A DNA stretch of 39,686 nucleotides from Shewanella benthica. Lineage in GTDB: Bacteria > Pseudomonadota > Gammaproteobacteria > Enterobacterales > Shewanellaceae. The DNA lies in NCBI GenBank assembly GCA_023284085.1, contig JAKVHY010000047.1:1-39686 (forward strand), written 5' to 3'. Each line of letters starts with the position of its first letter. Position 1 is the stretch's first letter. The notes beneath the pieces were generated by a model. The model had not been told where the DNA came from, did not search any database, and worked only from the letters and a program-made list of their open reading frames with translations. The translations under genes and the position numbers were made by a program. Positions 7,425-15,725 of the stretch are shown in pieces.

Positions 7425-8231
7425 CTATTGCGTCACCAGATAGCTTTGAGGGTAGCCATCGTTTTTTAATTGCTGGTTTAGCTTAGTCGCAAGCTGCTTC
7501 TGGCCTATGGGGCCAAGTTGCAACTTATATAGATTATTGATAGGCAGTATTCTTGTCTTAACTTGATATTTATTCTCTAGCTCTTTTGAGAGCGCATTTA
7601 GCTTAGCCTTGTCAGAGGATGCCAGAATCTGGATATAGTGAAGCTTGGTATTTTTTAGCTCCGCCAGAGCAATGGACTCAGGGCTTGCAATATATATCAC
7701 TTCAATTTTGACATTCGCAGTCCCTGTTTTAAGCATATCTAGCCGATGTGCTGCCGCATAGGAAAGATCTATGATTCGATTCTCATGAAAAGGACCCCTG
7801 TCATTAACCCTAACAATCACCTGCTTGTTATTCTTGGTATTGGTCACCTTGACATAGCTTGGCAGGGGCAATGATTTGTGCGCCGCGGACATGGAATACA
7901 TATCATAAGTTTCACCGTTGGATGTCAGGTGACCATGAAATTTTGAGCCGTACCAAGATGCAAGACCTGTTTGTTGAAAGTCTTTGCCTGAGTCCAATAC
8001 CTGATAAGTTTTGCCAAGCACTGTGTAGTTGGTCTTATTCCCCCCCCGGCTATAGGCTTCATATTTGGGGTGGGCATCTTCCACCTTGGAGACATCTGGT
8101 GCGCTGCTTGGGGCTTTATCATTGGCGAGTTCATATCGACTGCTGTTGCTACTTTCTGAGCTAGAGCAGGCCGATAACGCTAATACAGCCAAAATGGCCA
8201 GTATTGGGGTGATTTTTATTTCAAATGTCAT
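7425..8231 (-). CDS. rlpA: RlpA septal lytic transglycosylase lipoprotein
   Basis: RlpA cuts peptidoglycan strands lacking stem peptides at the septum. From ATG 8231 the protein has 268 residues. It has a lipoprotein signal with lipobox LSAC (C22), a variable linker, and a double-psi beta-barrel at about 88-180 that includes ASWYGSKFHG. Residues matching the catalytic pair known in Pseudomonas are H118 (AAHKSLP) and D144 (VNDRGPF). A C-terminal SPOR domain (about 195-268) should bind denuded glycan. An upstream in-frame TTG at 8249 would add six residues; I prefer the ATG because it gives a normal signal peptide. A run of eight G (8040-8047) lies in codons 62-64 of the linker, a possible slippage site. 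Confidence 0.92.
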   Translation of the reverse strand: MTFEIKITPILAILAVLALSACSSSESSNSSRYELANDKAPSSAPDVSKVEDAHPKYEAYSRGGNKTNYTVLGKTYQVLDSGKDFQQTGLASWYGSKFHGHLTSNGETYDMYSMSAAHKSLPLPSYVKVTNTKNNKQVIVRVNDRGPFHENRIIDLSYAAAHRLDMLKTGTANVKIEVIYIASPESIALAELKNTKLHYIQILASSDKAKLNALSKELENKYQVKTRILPINNLYKLQLGPIGQKQLATKLNQQLKNDGYPQSYLVTQ

Positions 8232-8313
8232 AAAGGTTTCAGTTTCCAACCCAAGTCATTAATTTTCATGGCTATTGGTGTTATTGATGGATCCGATAAA
8301 CAAGTTAGCTTGC

Positions 8314-9318
8314 TTAAAAAGAGGCTGCATTTTTCAACTCTTGGCTAAATTGATAGACCGCCATAGCGTATAGAGGGCTGCGATTATAGCGTGTGATCAC
8401 ATAAAAGTTATTCAAGCCCATCCAATATTCAGTATTTTTTTCTTGCTCCAATTCAACAAGTAGTGCCGGTTGGGATACGTCGATATCGATGGCCTCTGCC
8501 AGGGCTACGCTTGGTGATAAAATGTCGGCCGCGGTATAGGTTAATTTCTCACCAGCCCAAACGTTCAGTTGAGCAGGTAGCTTATTATCGACCGATAAAG
8601 GCAGTACAACAGGGGCTCCTGGCTGCCAGCCATGTTGGTGGAAATAGTTTGCTACGCTGCCTATGGCATCAACTGGATTGTTAAGCAGATCCCTGCGTCC
8701 ATCATGATCAAAGTCGACGGCATAATGGCGATAGCTCGAAGGAATAAACTGTCCGAAACCCATGGCACCGGCGTAGGAGCCCTTAAGGTTATTTATATCG
8801 AGCTGTTCATCTTTGATTAGCGTTTGAAGATTACTTAATTCTTTCCTGAAAAAAGTCGCTCTGGGTGGGTAATAGAAACCTAAAGTATAGAGGGCGTCAA
8901 CGACCGGGTAGTTACCCATGTAACCGCCATATGAGGTTTCAATGCCTATGATGGCGATGATGATTTCAGGATCTACATCGAACTCTTTAGCCGCGCGACT
9001 CACAGTCGCCTTATGCTTCTCCCAGAAAGCAATGCCTGCCTCTAACCGTTTATCAGTGAGAAATATGGGGTAATACTGATGCCAAGGTTTGGCCTCCCAA
9101 GGCTTGGTCATTGCATCAATGACACCTTGATCGTATTTCGCCGTATCAAGAAACTGTTGAACTTCTTTTTCCGTAAAGCCTAAGGCTTTTTGGGTCTGCA
9201 TAAATTCAGTTTTTAAGGGTGCCACACTGGCATCATCAAGCATGCTTGTACTTGCCGTGGCTGAGATGGAGAATGCTGCTATGAGTAGAGTCGCTACTAG
9301 TTTTGGTTTTATAATCAC
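8314..9318 (-). CDS. mltB: Membrane-bound lytic transglycosylase B family
   Basis: MltB cleaves the beta-1,4 bond between MurNAc and GlcNAc, leaving 1,6-anhydroMurNAc. The 334-residue protein has the catalytic glutamate E127 in GIETSYGGYMG, then GAMGFGQFIPSSY near 184-196. A calcium-loop-like DFDHDGRRD follows at 202-210. The N-terminus is an ordinary signal peptide (cut near ATA-STS) with no lipobox cysteine, unlike E. coli MltB, so this enzyme is likely soluble in the periplasm. The 190 bp between it and rodA (9319-9508) hold no gene. Confidence 0.93.
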   Translation of the reverse strand: MIIKPKLVATLLIAAFSISATASTSMLDDASVAPLKTEFMQTQKALGFTEKEVQQFLDTAKYDQGVIDAMTKPWEAKPWHQYYPIFLTDKRLEAGIAFWEKHKATVSRAAKEFDVDPEIIIAIIGIETSYGGYMGNYPVVDALYTLGFYYPPRATFFRKELSNLQTLIKDEQLDINNLKGSYAGAMGFGQFIPSSYRHYAVDFDHDGRRDLLNNPVDAIGSVANYFHQHGWQPGAPVVLPLSVDNKLPAQLNVWAGEKLTYTAADILSPSVALAEAIDIDVSQPALLVELEQEKNTEYWMGLNNFYVITRYNRSPLYAMAVYQFSQELKNAASF

Positions 9319-9508
9319 TGAAACCGTTCCCTGTATCTGGATAATGCTATGGGTTAATCTTGCTTAGACGTGCGAGTAACATACGTTAGTTTCTTTAACC
9401 CTGTCTTAATTCATTAAAACTGTTTCAGCCTACATGTTTGCAGCGAGAAAGCCTATAAGCTGTCTTACTAGTAATAACGCACTAGTGTAATGTCTTAGCC
9501 GTGTCGAT

Positions 9509-10615
9509 TTACCTGTCGACAAATCGTCTATGGGTATGAATACTCATCAGAATGCCAAAGCCAGTCATCAGGGTGAGCATAGAGGTGCCGCCATAGCTGA
9601 TTAGCGGTAGTGGAACACCGACTACAGGCAACAGGCCGGAAACCATACCAATATTAACGAAAATGTAGACGAAGAAGGTTAAGGTGATGCTCCCAGCCAG
9701 GAGGCGAGCAAAACTGGTCTGTGCCCGGGATGCAATCACCAGTCCTCTGCCTATGACATAGAGGTACATGACCAATAATAGCGCACTGCCTATCAGGCCA
9801 AACTCTTCTCCTATGACGGCAAAGATAAAGTCGGTGTGGCGCTCGGGTAAGAATTCTAGTTGGGATTGGGTTCCATCTAGCCAGCCTTTGCCCCAAGGGC
9901 CACCTGAGCCTATGGCAATCTTAGATTGTATGATGTGATAGCCGGCACCCAGAGGATCTTTCTCAGGATCGAGCAGGGTGAGAACGCGGGTTTTCTGATA
10001 GTCATGCATCAGGAAAAACCAGAGTACGGGTAGCATAGCTAATATACCGCCCACAAAGGTACCCACTATCGCCCAGCTCATGCCTGATAGAAACAGCACA
10101 AAAATGCCCGATGCGGCTACAAGAATTGAAGTCCCTAGATCTGGTTGTTTTGCGATTAACAAGGTCGGGATCAGCAAGAGAACTCCGGCCCCAGCCAAAT
10201 ATCTTTTCTTTGGCGGCAGTGGATACTTACTGATATACCAAGCCATAGTGATGGGGAAGGCTAATTTAATCAGCTCTGAGGGTTGAAACTCCATGAAACC
10301 AAGGTTGAGCCAACGTTGCGCCCCCTTATTTATCTCACCGAAGAAGTGGACCCCAAGCAATAAGGCTATTCCAGCCAGGTAAATTGGAAAGGCCCAACGC
10401 CTGAATACTTCGGGATTTATCTGTGCCACGATAAACATGATTACCAGAGATAAGCCCATTCTGACTAGCTGTCTTTCCATCAGAGCTAAATCTTCGCCAC
10501 CGGCGGAATAGATGACGAATAGGCCGAACAGCATCAAGCTCAAAATACCGAGTAATAATGGCAGGTCTATGTGTAATCGTTGCCAAATATTAGGATTGTG
10601 GTTTTGCGAACTCAT
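9509..10615 (-). CDS. rodA: Rod-shape SEDS glycosyltransferase RodA
   Basis: RodA polymerises lipid II into glycan strands for side-wall growth together with PBP2. The 368-residue protein is almost entirely hydrophobic segments (about ten), as expected for the SEDS family. The large loop after EKDPLGAGYHIIQSKIAIG contains PERHTDFIFAVIGEEFG, with the essential Asp of the family. The C-terminal GVPLPLISYGGTS motif is present. Its ATG overlaps the mrdA stop (ATGA), so partner proteins are made together. Confidence 0.97.
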   Translation of the reverse strand: MSSQNHNPNIWQRLHIDLPLLLGILSLMLFGLFVIYSAGGEDLALMERQLVRMGLSLVIMFIVAQINPEVFRRWAFPIYLAGIALLLGVHFFGEINKGAQRWLNLGFMEFQPSELIKLAFPITMAWYISKYPLPPKKRYLAGAGVLLLIPTLLIAKQPDLGTSILVAASGIFVLFLSGMSWAIVGTFVGGILAMLPVLWFFLMHDYQKTRVLTLLDPEKDPLGAGYHIIQSKIAIGSGGPWGKGWLDGTQSQLEFLPERHTDFIFAVIGEEFGLIGSALLLVMYLYVIGRGLVIASRAQTSFARLLAGSITLTFFVYIFVNIGMVSGLLPVVGVPLPLISYGGTSMLTLMTGFGILMSIHTHRRFVDR

Positions 10616-12468
10616 TGAAGGTGCTCCAAGGTATCTCTTAACATATATTCATCGAGTAAGGCTTTGGCTACCGGACCTGCGTTGGCGCCCCCCCAGCCCG
10701 CATTTTCTAATACCACGGCGACCACAATTCTAGGGTTCTCGAAGGGAGCATAGGCAATCGTCAAGGCGTTGTCACGAAAGTGCTCTGCGATTGCATCGGC
10801 ATCATATCGAGTATCTTGGGCGACACTTATGACCTGGGCGGTACCAGTCTTCATTGCGGCTGTGTAGGGGGAATCTTTGAAACGTTTCTTATGGGCTGTG
10901 TCTCTCATGGCCTCATTGACTACGTCCCAGTTTTTGGGGTTATTTAGCTCGATTGGTGCCAGCTCATCGATTGGAGTGTCGATTTTAGAGGTACGGTCTT
11001 TAATCGATTTGAGTAGGTGTGGTGTGAAGCGCCGGCCCTTATTGGCCATAATTGCCGCTGCGTTGGCGAGCTGAAGAGGAGTCGTTGTCCAGTAACCTTG
11101 CCCTATACCCACAGAAATTGTATCGCCAATATACCAAGGCTGGTTGTAGCGAAGACGCTTCCAGTCTTTAGAGGGCATGATCCCGGCGGATTCCTCGAAG
11201 ATATCTATCCCAGTGCGCTCACCGAAGCCGAAAGGCTCCATAAACTCGGCAATCTTATTGACGCCAGTTTTATACGCTAAATCATAGAAAAAGGTATCAC
11301 ATGAATGGATTAACGCGTCTCTTACATCTACCCAGCCATGACCCCACCGTTTCCAATCTCGATATTTTCTGGCAACGCCTGGGATCTGCCAAAACCCCGG
11401 ATCCCAGATGCGAGTCTTAGTGGTGACGATTTTTTCATCTAAACCGAGTAGAGCAAGATGGGGCTTGACCGTGGATGCTGGCGCGTATTGACCCTGGGTT
11501 GCTCGATTGATCAATGGTCTGGATTTTGAGTTGAGCAGTTTGTTGTAGGCTTTGCTGCTGATGCCATGAACAAATAAATTTGGATCGTAGGTGGGGCTGG
11601 AGACTAAGGCCAAGATACCACCATCTCGTGGGTCTATGGCTACCACTGAGCCCCTTCTGCCGTTTAGCAGTTCCATAGCTTTTCGTTGTAAATCTAAGTC
11701 TAAGGTCAGGTAAATGTCCTGCCCAGGCTGTGGAGCTACAGATTTTAGCGTGCGTATGGTTCGCCCGCGATTATTGACTTCTTCTTCTAAATGCCCTGGC
11801 TTACCGTGAAGTAAACTTTCATAGAATTTTTCTATGCCCAGCTTACCTATATCTTTGGTTGCGGCGTAGTTTTTCCATTGTTCACTTCGACGTAGTCTCG
11901 CTTGATCTCGGTCATTGATGCGGCCTACATAGCCCAATGCATGAGTCATCAAACCATCATAGAGGTAATGTCGCTTGAGACCGGCAATCACAGAAATACC
12001 CGGGAATTTATGCTGGTTAACACTAAAGAGTGCAACTTGCTCCTCGGTTAAACGGTTCTTCAAGGTGAGTGGCTTGAAACGCCTGTGGTGTTTCAGCGAT
12101 GCAATAAAATCTTGCTGCTCATCGGCCGTGATGGGGATGATCTGGCTTAGCTCTTTGAGTATCTCTGGGATATCTTTTACCTTTTCAGGGATAAGTTCCA
12201 AAGAGAAAAATGGCCGATTCTCAGCTAATAGTTTGCCATGGCGGTCATAGATCAAACCTCGACTCGGGGCTACGGGAACGACTCTGATTCGATTATCGTT
12301 CGAGCGAGTTGCGTAATCTTTGTATGAGAGGATTTGTAGGTGATATAAGTTTGCTAGCAGTATGCTTAATAGGATGACTACGCAAGTAAAAGTGAACAAG
12401 GCTCTTCGTTTAAAAAGCGATGCCTCAGCTGCGTGGTCATGCATCGTAACTCGCTTTCTTGGTGCCAC
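10612..12468 (-). CDS. mrdA: Peptidoglycan transpeptidase PBP2
   Basis: PBP2 cross-links new glycan strands for rod-shaped elongation. The 618-residue protein has a cytoplasmic N-terminus, one membrane anchor (about 24-46), a pedestal domain, and a transpeptidase domain. Active-site motifs are STVK (S332, K335), SCD (389-391, typical of PBP2) and KTG (540-542). The start is GTG 12468, preceded by GGAGAAAG. An ATG at codon 9 has no clear ribosome site. A terminator separates it from rlmH, so the rod genes probably have their own promoter within 12469-12516. Confidence 0.97.
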   Translation of the reverse strand: MAPRKRVTMHDHAAEASLFKRRALFTFTCVVILLSILLANLYHLQILSYKDYATRSNDNRIRVVPVAPSRGLIYDRHGKLLAENRPFFSLELIPEKVKDIPEILKELSQIIPITADEQQDFIASLKHHRRFKPLTLKNRLTEEQVALFSVNQHKFPGISVIAGLKRHYLYDGLMTHALGYVGRINDRDQARLRRSEQWKNYAATKDIGKLGIEKFYESLLHGKPGHLEEEVNNRGRTIRTLKSVAPQPGQDIYLTLDLDLQRKAMELLNGRRGSVVAIDPRDGGILALVSSPTYDPNLFVHGISSKAYNKLLNSKSRPLINRATQGQYAPASTVKPHLALLGLDEKIVTTKTRIWDPGFWQIPGVARKYRDWKRWGHGWVDVRDALIHSCDTFFYDLAYKTGVNKIAEFMEPFGFGERTGIDIFEESAGIMPSKDWKRLRYNQPWYIGDTISVGIGQGYWTTTPLQLANAAAIMANKGRRFTPHLLKSIKDRTSKIDTPIDELAPIELNNPKNWDVVNEAMRDTAHKKRFKDSPYTAAMKTGTAQVISVAQDTRYDADAIAEHFRDNALTIAYAPFENPRIVVAVVLENAGWGGANAGPVAKALLDEYMLRDTLEHLQ

Positions 12469-12516
12469 TTACACTTTCTCCGGCTTAGCAATCGGCATAA
12501 AGCCTGGTCCTTAGCG

Positions 12517-12541
12517 AAAAAAGTCCGGTTATACCGAACTT
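12517..12541 (-). terminator. Terminator after rlmH
   Basis: On the minus strand AAGTTCGG (12541-12534) pairs with CCGGACTT (12528-12521) with one T-G wobble, followed by six T. It starts 2 bp past the rlmH stop. It divides the leuS-to-rlmH unit from mrdA-rodA. Confidence 0.75.
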
Positions 12542-12543
12542 TA

Positions 12544-13014
12544 CTATTCCCTGTGATAAGGGTGGTTGTTATTCACGCTCCAAGCTCGGTACAGGCTCTC
12601 GGCTACCACAATTCTTACTAGAGGGTGTGGCAGAGTCAAAGCCGATAAGCACCAGCTTTGTGATGCCGCTTGCTTGCAAGCGGGAGAGAGACCCTCTGGA
12701 CCGCCAATGAGCAAGCTTACATCTCTGCCATCGAGTTGCCAGCGACTGAGTTGAGAGGCCAGATCTGGTGTCTTCCAGGTTTTCCCTGGAAGATCTAAGC
12801 TGACTATGTGGTTGCTCTTGGGGACTGCAGCCAGCATCAGCTCGCCTTCCTTATGGAGAATGCGGGCGATATCGGCATTCTTGCCTCTCTTTCCAGCCGG
12901 GACCTCTACCAGTTCCAACGCCATGTCTCTGGGAAATCTACGTTGGTATTCCTGAAAGCCAGCGGTTACCCAATCTGGCATCCGTGTACCAACGGCGATT
13001 AACTGTAATTTCAT
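12544..13014 (-). CDS. rlmH: 23S rRNA (pseudouridine-1915 N3) methyltransferase
   Basis: RlmH methylates pseudouridine 1915 in helix 69 of 23S rRNA on the assembled 70S ribosome, using S-adenosylmethionine. The 156-residue protein has the SPOUT trefoil-knot motifs: LLIGGPEGLS (101-110) and the C-terminal LPHPLVRIVVAESLYRAW ending in HPYHRE. Length matches E. coli (155). Its ATG shares one base with the rsfS stop (TAATG). Confidence 0.97.
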   Translation of the reverse strand: MKLQLIAVGTRMPDWVTAGFQEYQRRFPRDMALELVEVPAGKRGKNADIARILHKEGELMLAAVPKSNHIVSLDLPGKTWKTPDLASQLSRWQLDGRDVSLLIGGPEGLSPACKQAASQSWCLSALTLPHPLVRIVVAESLYRAWSVNNNHPYHRE

Positions 13015-13343
13015 TAAGCTGGCTTGGCTGACCAGAGCTTTTCAAGCTCATAGAGCTCGCGAGTCTTATCTTGCATGACGTGAAGAATCACATCACCCAG
13101 ATCCACAAGAACCCACTCACTGCCTTCACGGCCTTCTACACCAATGATGGTTAAGCCTGCTCGCTTACATTCAAGGACCACATTTTCGGCAATCGCCTTA
13201 ACGTGAGTCTTAGATGTACCTGAACAAACCACCATATAATCAGTCATATCAGACTGTTCGGCCACTGCTAAGGTGACTATATCTTTGGCTTTCAAATCTT
13301 CGATCTTGTCGATCACAAATTGCTTTAGCTCGGCGCTTTCCAC
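13014..13343 (-). CDS. rsfS: Ribosomal silencing factor RsfS
   Basis: RsfS binds L14 on the 50S subunit and blocks joining with 30S during starvation. The open frame extends to 13418. GTG 13343 is preferred because it has AAGGA eight bases upstream and gives 109 residues beginning ESAELKQFVIDKIEDLK, matching the start of E. coli RsfS (105 aa). The family pattern DYMVVCSGTSKTHVKAIAE and GVEG...WVLVDLGDVILHVM is complete. It lies between nadD and rlmH, in an order common in gammaproteobacteria. Confidence 0.95.
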   Translation of the reverse strand: MESAELKQFVIDKIEDLKAKDIVTLAVAEQSDMTDYMVVCSGTSKTHVKAIAENVVLECKRAGLTIIGVEGREGSEWVLVDLGDVILHVMQDKTRELYELEKLWSAKPA

Positions 13344-13448
13344 GCGTAATTCCTTAATAAATTTTGACAGCGCAATAGTATAACAGGTTATCTCGGCATT
13401 GAGGACGCACTGGGGCAATTAACCTGGGGCAAGGGGAGAGCTTTGAGA

Positions 13449-14084
13449 TTAAGCTGGTGTTTGGTACAGGTTTTTCTCGGCGATAAATTTGAGTACTTGG
13501 CTGGGGACGGCTTCTGTTGGGCTTAAACCTAGTGCCAGTTGCTGTCTAATGTGAGTGGAAGAGTATTCCTGTGGGGTAATATTGACTTGGAAAATGAGGC
13601 CGGATTTCTGCGACTTGTGCTGATCTAGGCTCGTTAATCTTTGTTCATATTCCTTAAATACCGGCATGTCTGAGGTGAGCTGCCAGCCGTTTCTAGCCGA
13701 CACAACAAAATGGCACAGGTTAAATAGGGACTGCCACTGGTACCAACTGGGTAATGAGACTAAAGAGTCTGTGCCGATCAAGAAAAAAAACTCGTGCTGA
13801 GGATATCGCTTATGCAGCTCTTCTAAGGTTGTCAGCAGGTAAGAGGGGCCAGAACGGCGGGCCTCAATATCACACAATTCAAATTCGCTGTATTGTTGGC
13901 AGACCAATTCGACCATGGCCTGTCGTTGCTCTGTGCTCACTACTGTGGATGTTTTATGGGGGGGGATATGGTTAGGCATAAGCCAGACACTGTCGAGTTC
14001 AAGTTGCGACTTGATCTCGAGTGCGGGGCGTATATGCCCGAAATGAATAGGGTCAAATGTGCCCCCCAAGATACCAATTCGCAT
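13449..14084 (-). CDS. nadD: Nicotinate-mononucleotide adenylyltransferase
   Basis: NadD makes deamido-NAD from nicotinate mononucleotide and ATP in NAD synthesis. From ATG 14084 the protein has 211 residues (E. coli 213). It has the nucleotidyltransferase motif GGTFDPIHFGH at 7-17 and the C-terminal SSTHIRQQL. An ATG at 14105 would overlap holA by 14 bp and has no ribosome site, so the inner start is chosen. A run of eight C lies in the codons for HIPPH. Confidence 0.95.
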   Translation of the reverse strand: MRIGILGGTFDPIHFGHIRPALEIKSQLELDSVWLMPNHIPPHKTSTVVSTEQRQAMVELVCQQYSEFELCDIEARRSGPSYLLTTLEELHKRYPQHEFFFLIGTDSLVSLPSWYQWQSLFNLCHFVVSARNGWQLTSDMPVFKEYEQRLTSLDQHKSQKSGLIFQVNITPQEYSSTHIRQQLALGLSPTEAVPSQVLKFIAEKNLYQTPA

Positions 14085-14091
14085 CGCGAGT

Positions 14092-15132
14092 TTAGCTCCA
14101 GTCATTCAATTGGATATGAGATAAGGCTGCATGGGCTTTAGGATCGAACAGTAAGCTCAAATGACTCACACCAGTCCAATCTTCTATACCTTGTTGTTTC
14201 AGTTTTAACTCTATATCAGAAGCGCTGGCGAGTAAGGCCTCTATCTGGAATAAGGAGAGTCTATTTAAGGCTGCAAGATATAAGGGCTTTCGTTTATCCC
14301 AAATACGTAATTTACCCCAGAGACCTTGCAAAGATTCTTGGGCCTCTTGGGCTGATTTTAATTGCAAAAGAATGGCCAGTTCCTTGAAAATACCCCACAA
14401 GATAATTGGCATGGCGACGCCTTCGGCTTTTAGCTGAGAGAGAATATGCTGCGCCTTGTCCTGACGGTTATTGAGCATGGCGTCTGTGAGTTGAAACACG
14501 CTAAAACGTGATTGGTCTTCAAAATAACGGCTCAGCTCCGGGCTATCTATCTGCTCATTTGGACTCAATAACTGCAGCAGCTGCAGTGATTGGTCGGCTG
14601 CGAGTAAATTGCCCTCATAGAGGCTGAACAGCATATCTTTAGCATCGCGAGTTAAGTTGAGCGCGAAGTGTTGGATCCGACCCTCTAACCAACGCTGAAA
14701 TTGTGAACCTTCGGGGGTCATACAGGGAACATATATACCTTGGCTATCTAAGGTTTTGAACCATTTACTCTTTGTCTGTTCTGCTGCGAGCTTAGGTCCG
14801 GTGAGAATCAATAGCACATCGGGATTAGCCATCTGCATCAGGCTTTGAAATATCGCGCCGCCCTCGGCTCCTGGCTTGGCCTGAGGTAAAGTTAATTCGA
14901 TCACTCTACGGCTGGAAAACAGGCTCATGGCTTGCCATTGATCGACTAATTCATTCCAGTTAAATCCACTTTCCTGGGTCAGTTGGATTTTCTCCTCGAA
15001 GCCTTGACTCTTGGCTTGATGATAAATCTGGCTGCGACTGGTTTGGCACAGCCAAGGATCATCACCGAAGATGAGATAACACTGTTTCAGGGGGGAGAGA
15101 TTGCGTTGGAGTTGATCTGGATAGACCCGCAT
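14092..15132 (-). CDS. holA: DNA polymerase III delta subunit
   Basis: Delta is the clamp-loader subunit that opens the beta sliding clamp. The 346-residue sequence matches HolA in length (E. coli 343) and in its start (MRVYPDQLQRNL, then YLIFGDDPWLCQ). It follows lptE as in E. coli. The family lacks simple catalytic motifs, so the call rests on overall similarity and context. It ends 7 bp before the chosen nadD start. Confidence 0.94.
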   Translation of the reverse strand: MRVYPDQLQRNLSPLKQCYLIFGDDPWLCQTSRSQIYHQAKSQGFEEKIQLTQESGFNWNELVDQWQAMSLFSSRRVIELTLPQAKPGAEGGAIFQSLMQMANPDVLLILTGPKLAAEQTKSKWFKTLDSQGIYVPCMTPEGSQFQRWLEGRIQHFALNLTRDAKDMLFSLYEGNLLAADQSLQLLQLLSPNEQIDSPELSRYFEDQSRFSVFQLTDAMLNNRQDKAQHILSQLKAEGVAMPIILWGIFKELAILLQLKSAQEAQESLQGLWGKLRIWDKRKPLYLAALNRLSLFQIEALLASASDIELKLKQQGIEDWTGVSHLSLLFDPKAHAALSHIQLNDWS

Positions 15133-15179
15133 TAAAATACCTTTAGATGGGGCAAGAGAGATGCAGGAGATCGATACAG

Positions 15180-15205
15180 AAATGATGCTGAAATCAGCAT
15201 CATTT
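15180..15205. repeat. 26-bp palindrome covering the lptE stop codon
   Basis: AAATGATGCTGA is followed directly by a perfect inverted copy (12-bp arms with a 2-base centre). On the minus strand the lptE stop TGA is within the first arm. No T-tract follows, so it is not a standard terminator. It could protect the lptE 3' end or separate expression of lptE from holA, 47 bp on. Confidence 0.7.
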
Positions 15206-15694
15206 TACCTCGAGGGAAGCAAGGATTTGAATCATCTGATCCGCAGCCTGATTACGCATCTCTTTTAGCAAGATTTCCATTTCACGGCTCTTGGCTAATG
15301 CGGTTCTGGGATCATCGAGATAATCGCGATGAATATCGACGTCGAACTCCTGCGCTTCACCTTGAGGTAAACGAACGGCAAAAGTCACATGGTAAGTTAG
15401 CTCATACTCGGCCACATTACCGGTTGGGTAGAGGGAGAGAGTCGTTCTGTCCAATGAGTCATGCAAAATGTGTAAGGTAGGGATGTCATCGCTTGCATCG
15501 ACTAGAGTAATGCTGTGCAGACGTAGACGTTCGCGAACCAGACGAGTCAGCTCACTGTACTCATCTTGACTCGTTAGGTTTAGGGTCTGTAACTGCTCAG
15601 GTATCGAGTAGTTGCCCTGGAGTTTAAAGCCGCAACCGGCACTGAGCATGATACTCAGTGCCGCTATTGCGAAACATATGCGTTTAATAAGCAT
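15200..15694 (-). CDS. lptE: LPS-assembly lipoprotein LptE
   Basis: LptE plugs the LptD barrel and helps place lipopolysaccharide in the outer leaflet of the outer membrane. The 164-residue protein has a lipoprotein signal with lipobox SAGC (C21) followed by GFKLQG, typical of LptE. A pattern of LxxLxLxS, YELTYxVxF and RDYLDDPRTALAK is seen through the chain. It lies 31 bp after leuS, as in E. coli. Confidence 0.95.
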   Translation of the reverse strand: MLIKRICFAIAALSIMLSAGCGFKLQGNYSIPEQLQTLNLTSQDEYSELTRLVRERLRLHSITLVDASDDIPTLHILHDSLDRTTLSLYPTGNVAEYELTYHVTFAVRLPQGEAQEFDVDIHRDYLDDPRTALAKSREMEILLKEMRNQAADQMIQILASLEVK

Positions 15695-15725
15695 AGGCTA
15701 GGCAGTATTTCCTTTTGGTGGATGC

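Noticed and set aside
12566..13002. Plus-strand frames over rlmH
   Set aside because: rlmH is full length with SPOUT motifs on the opposite strand; the plus-strand frames have no signal.
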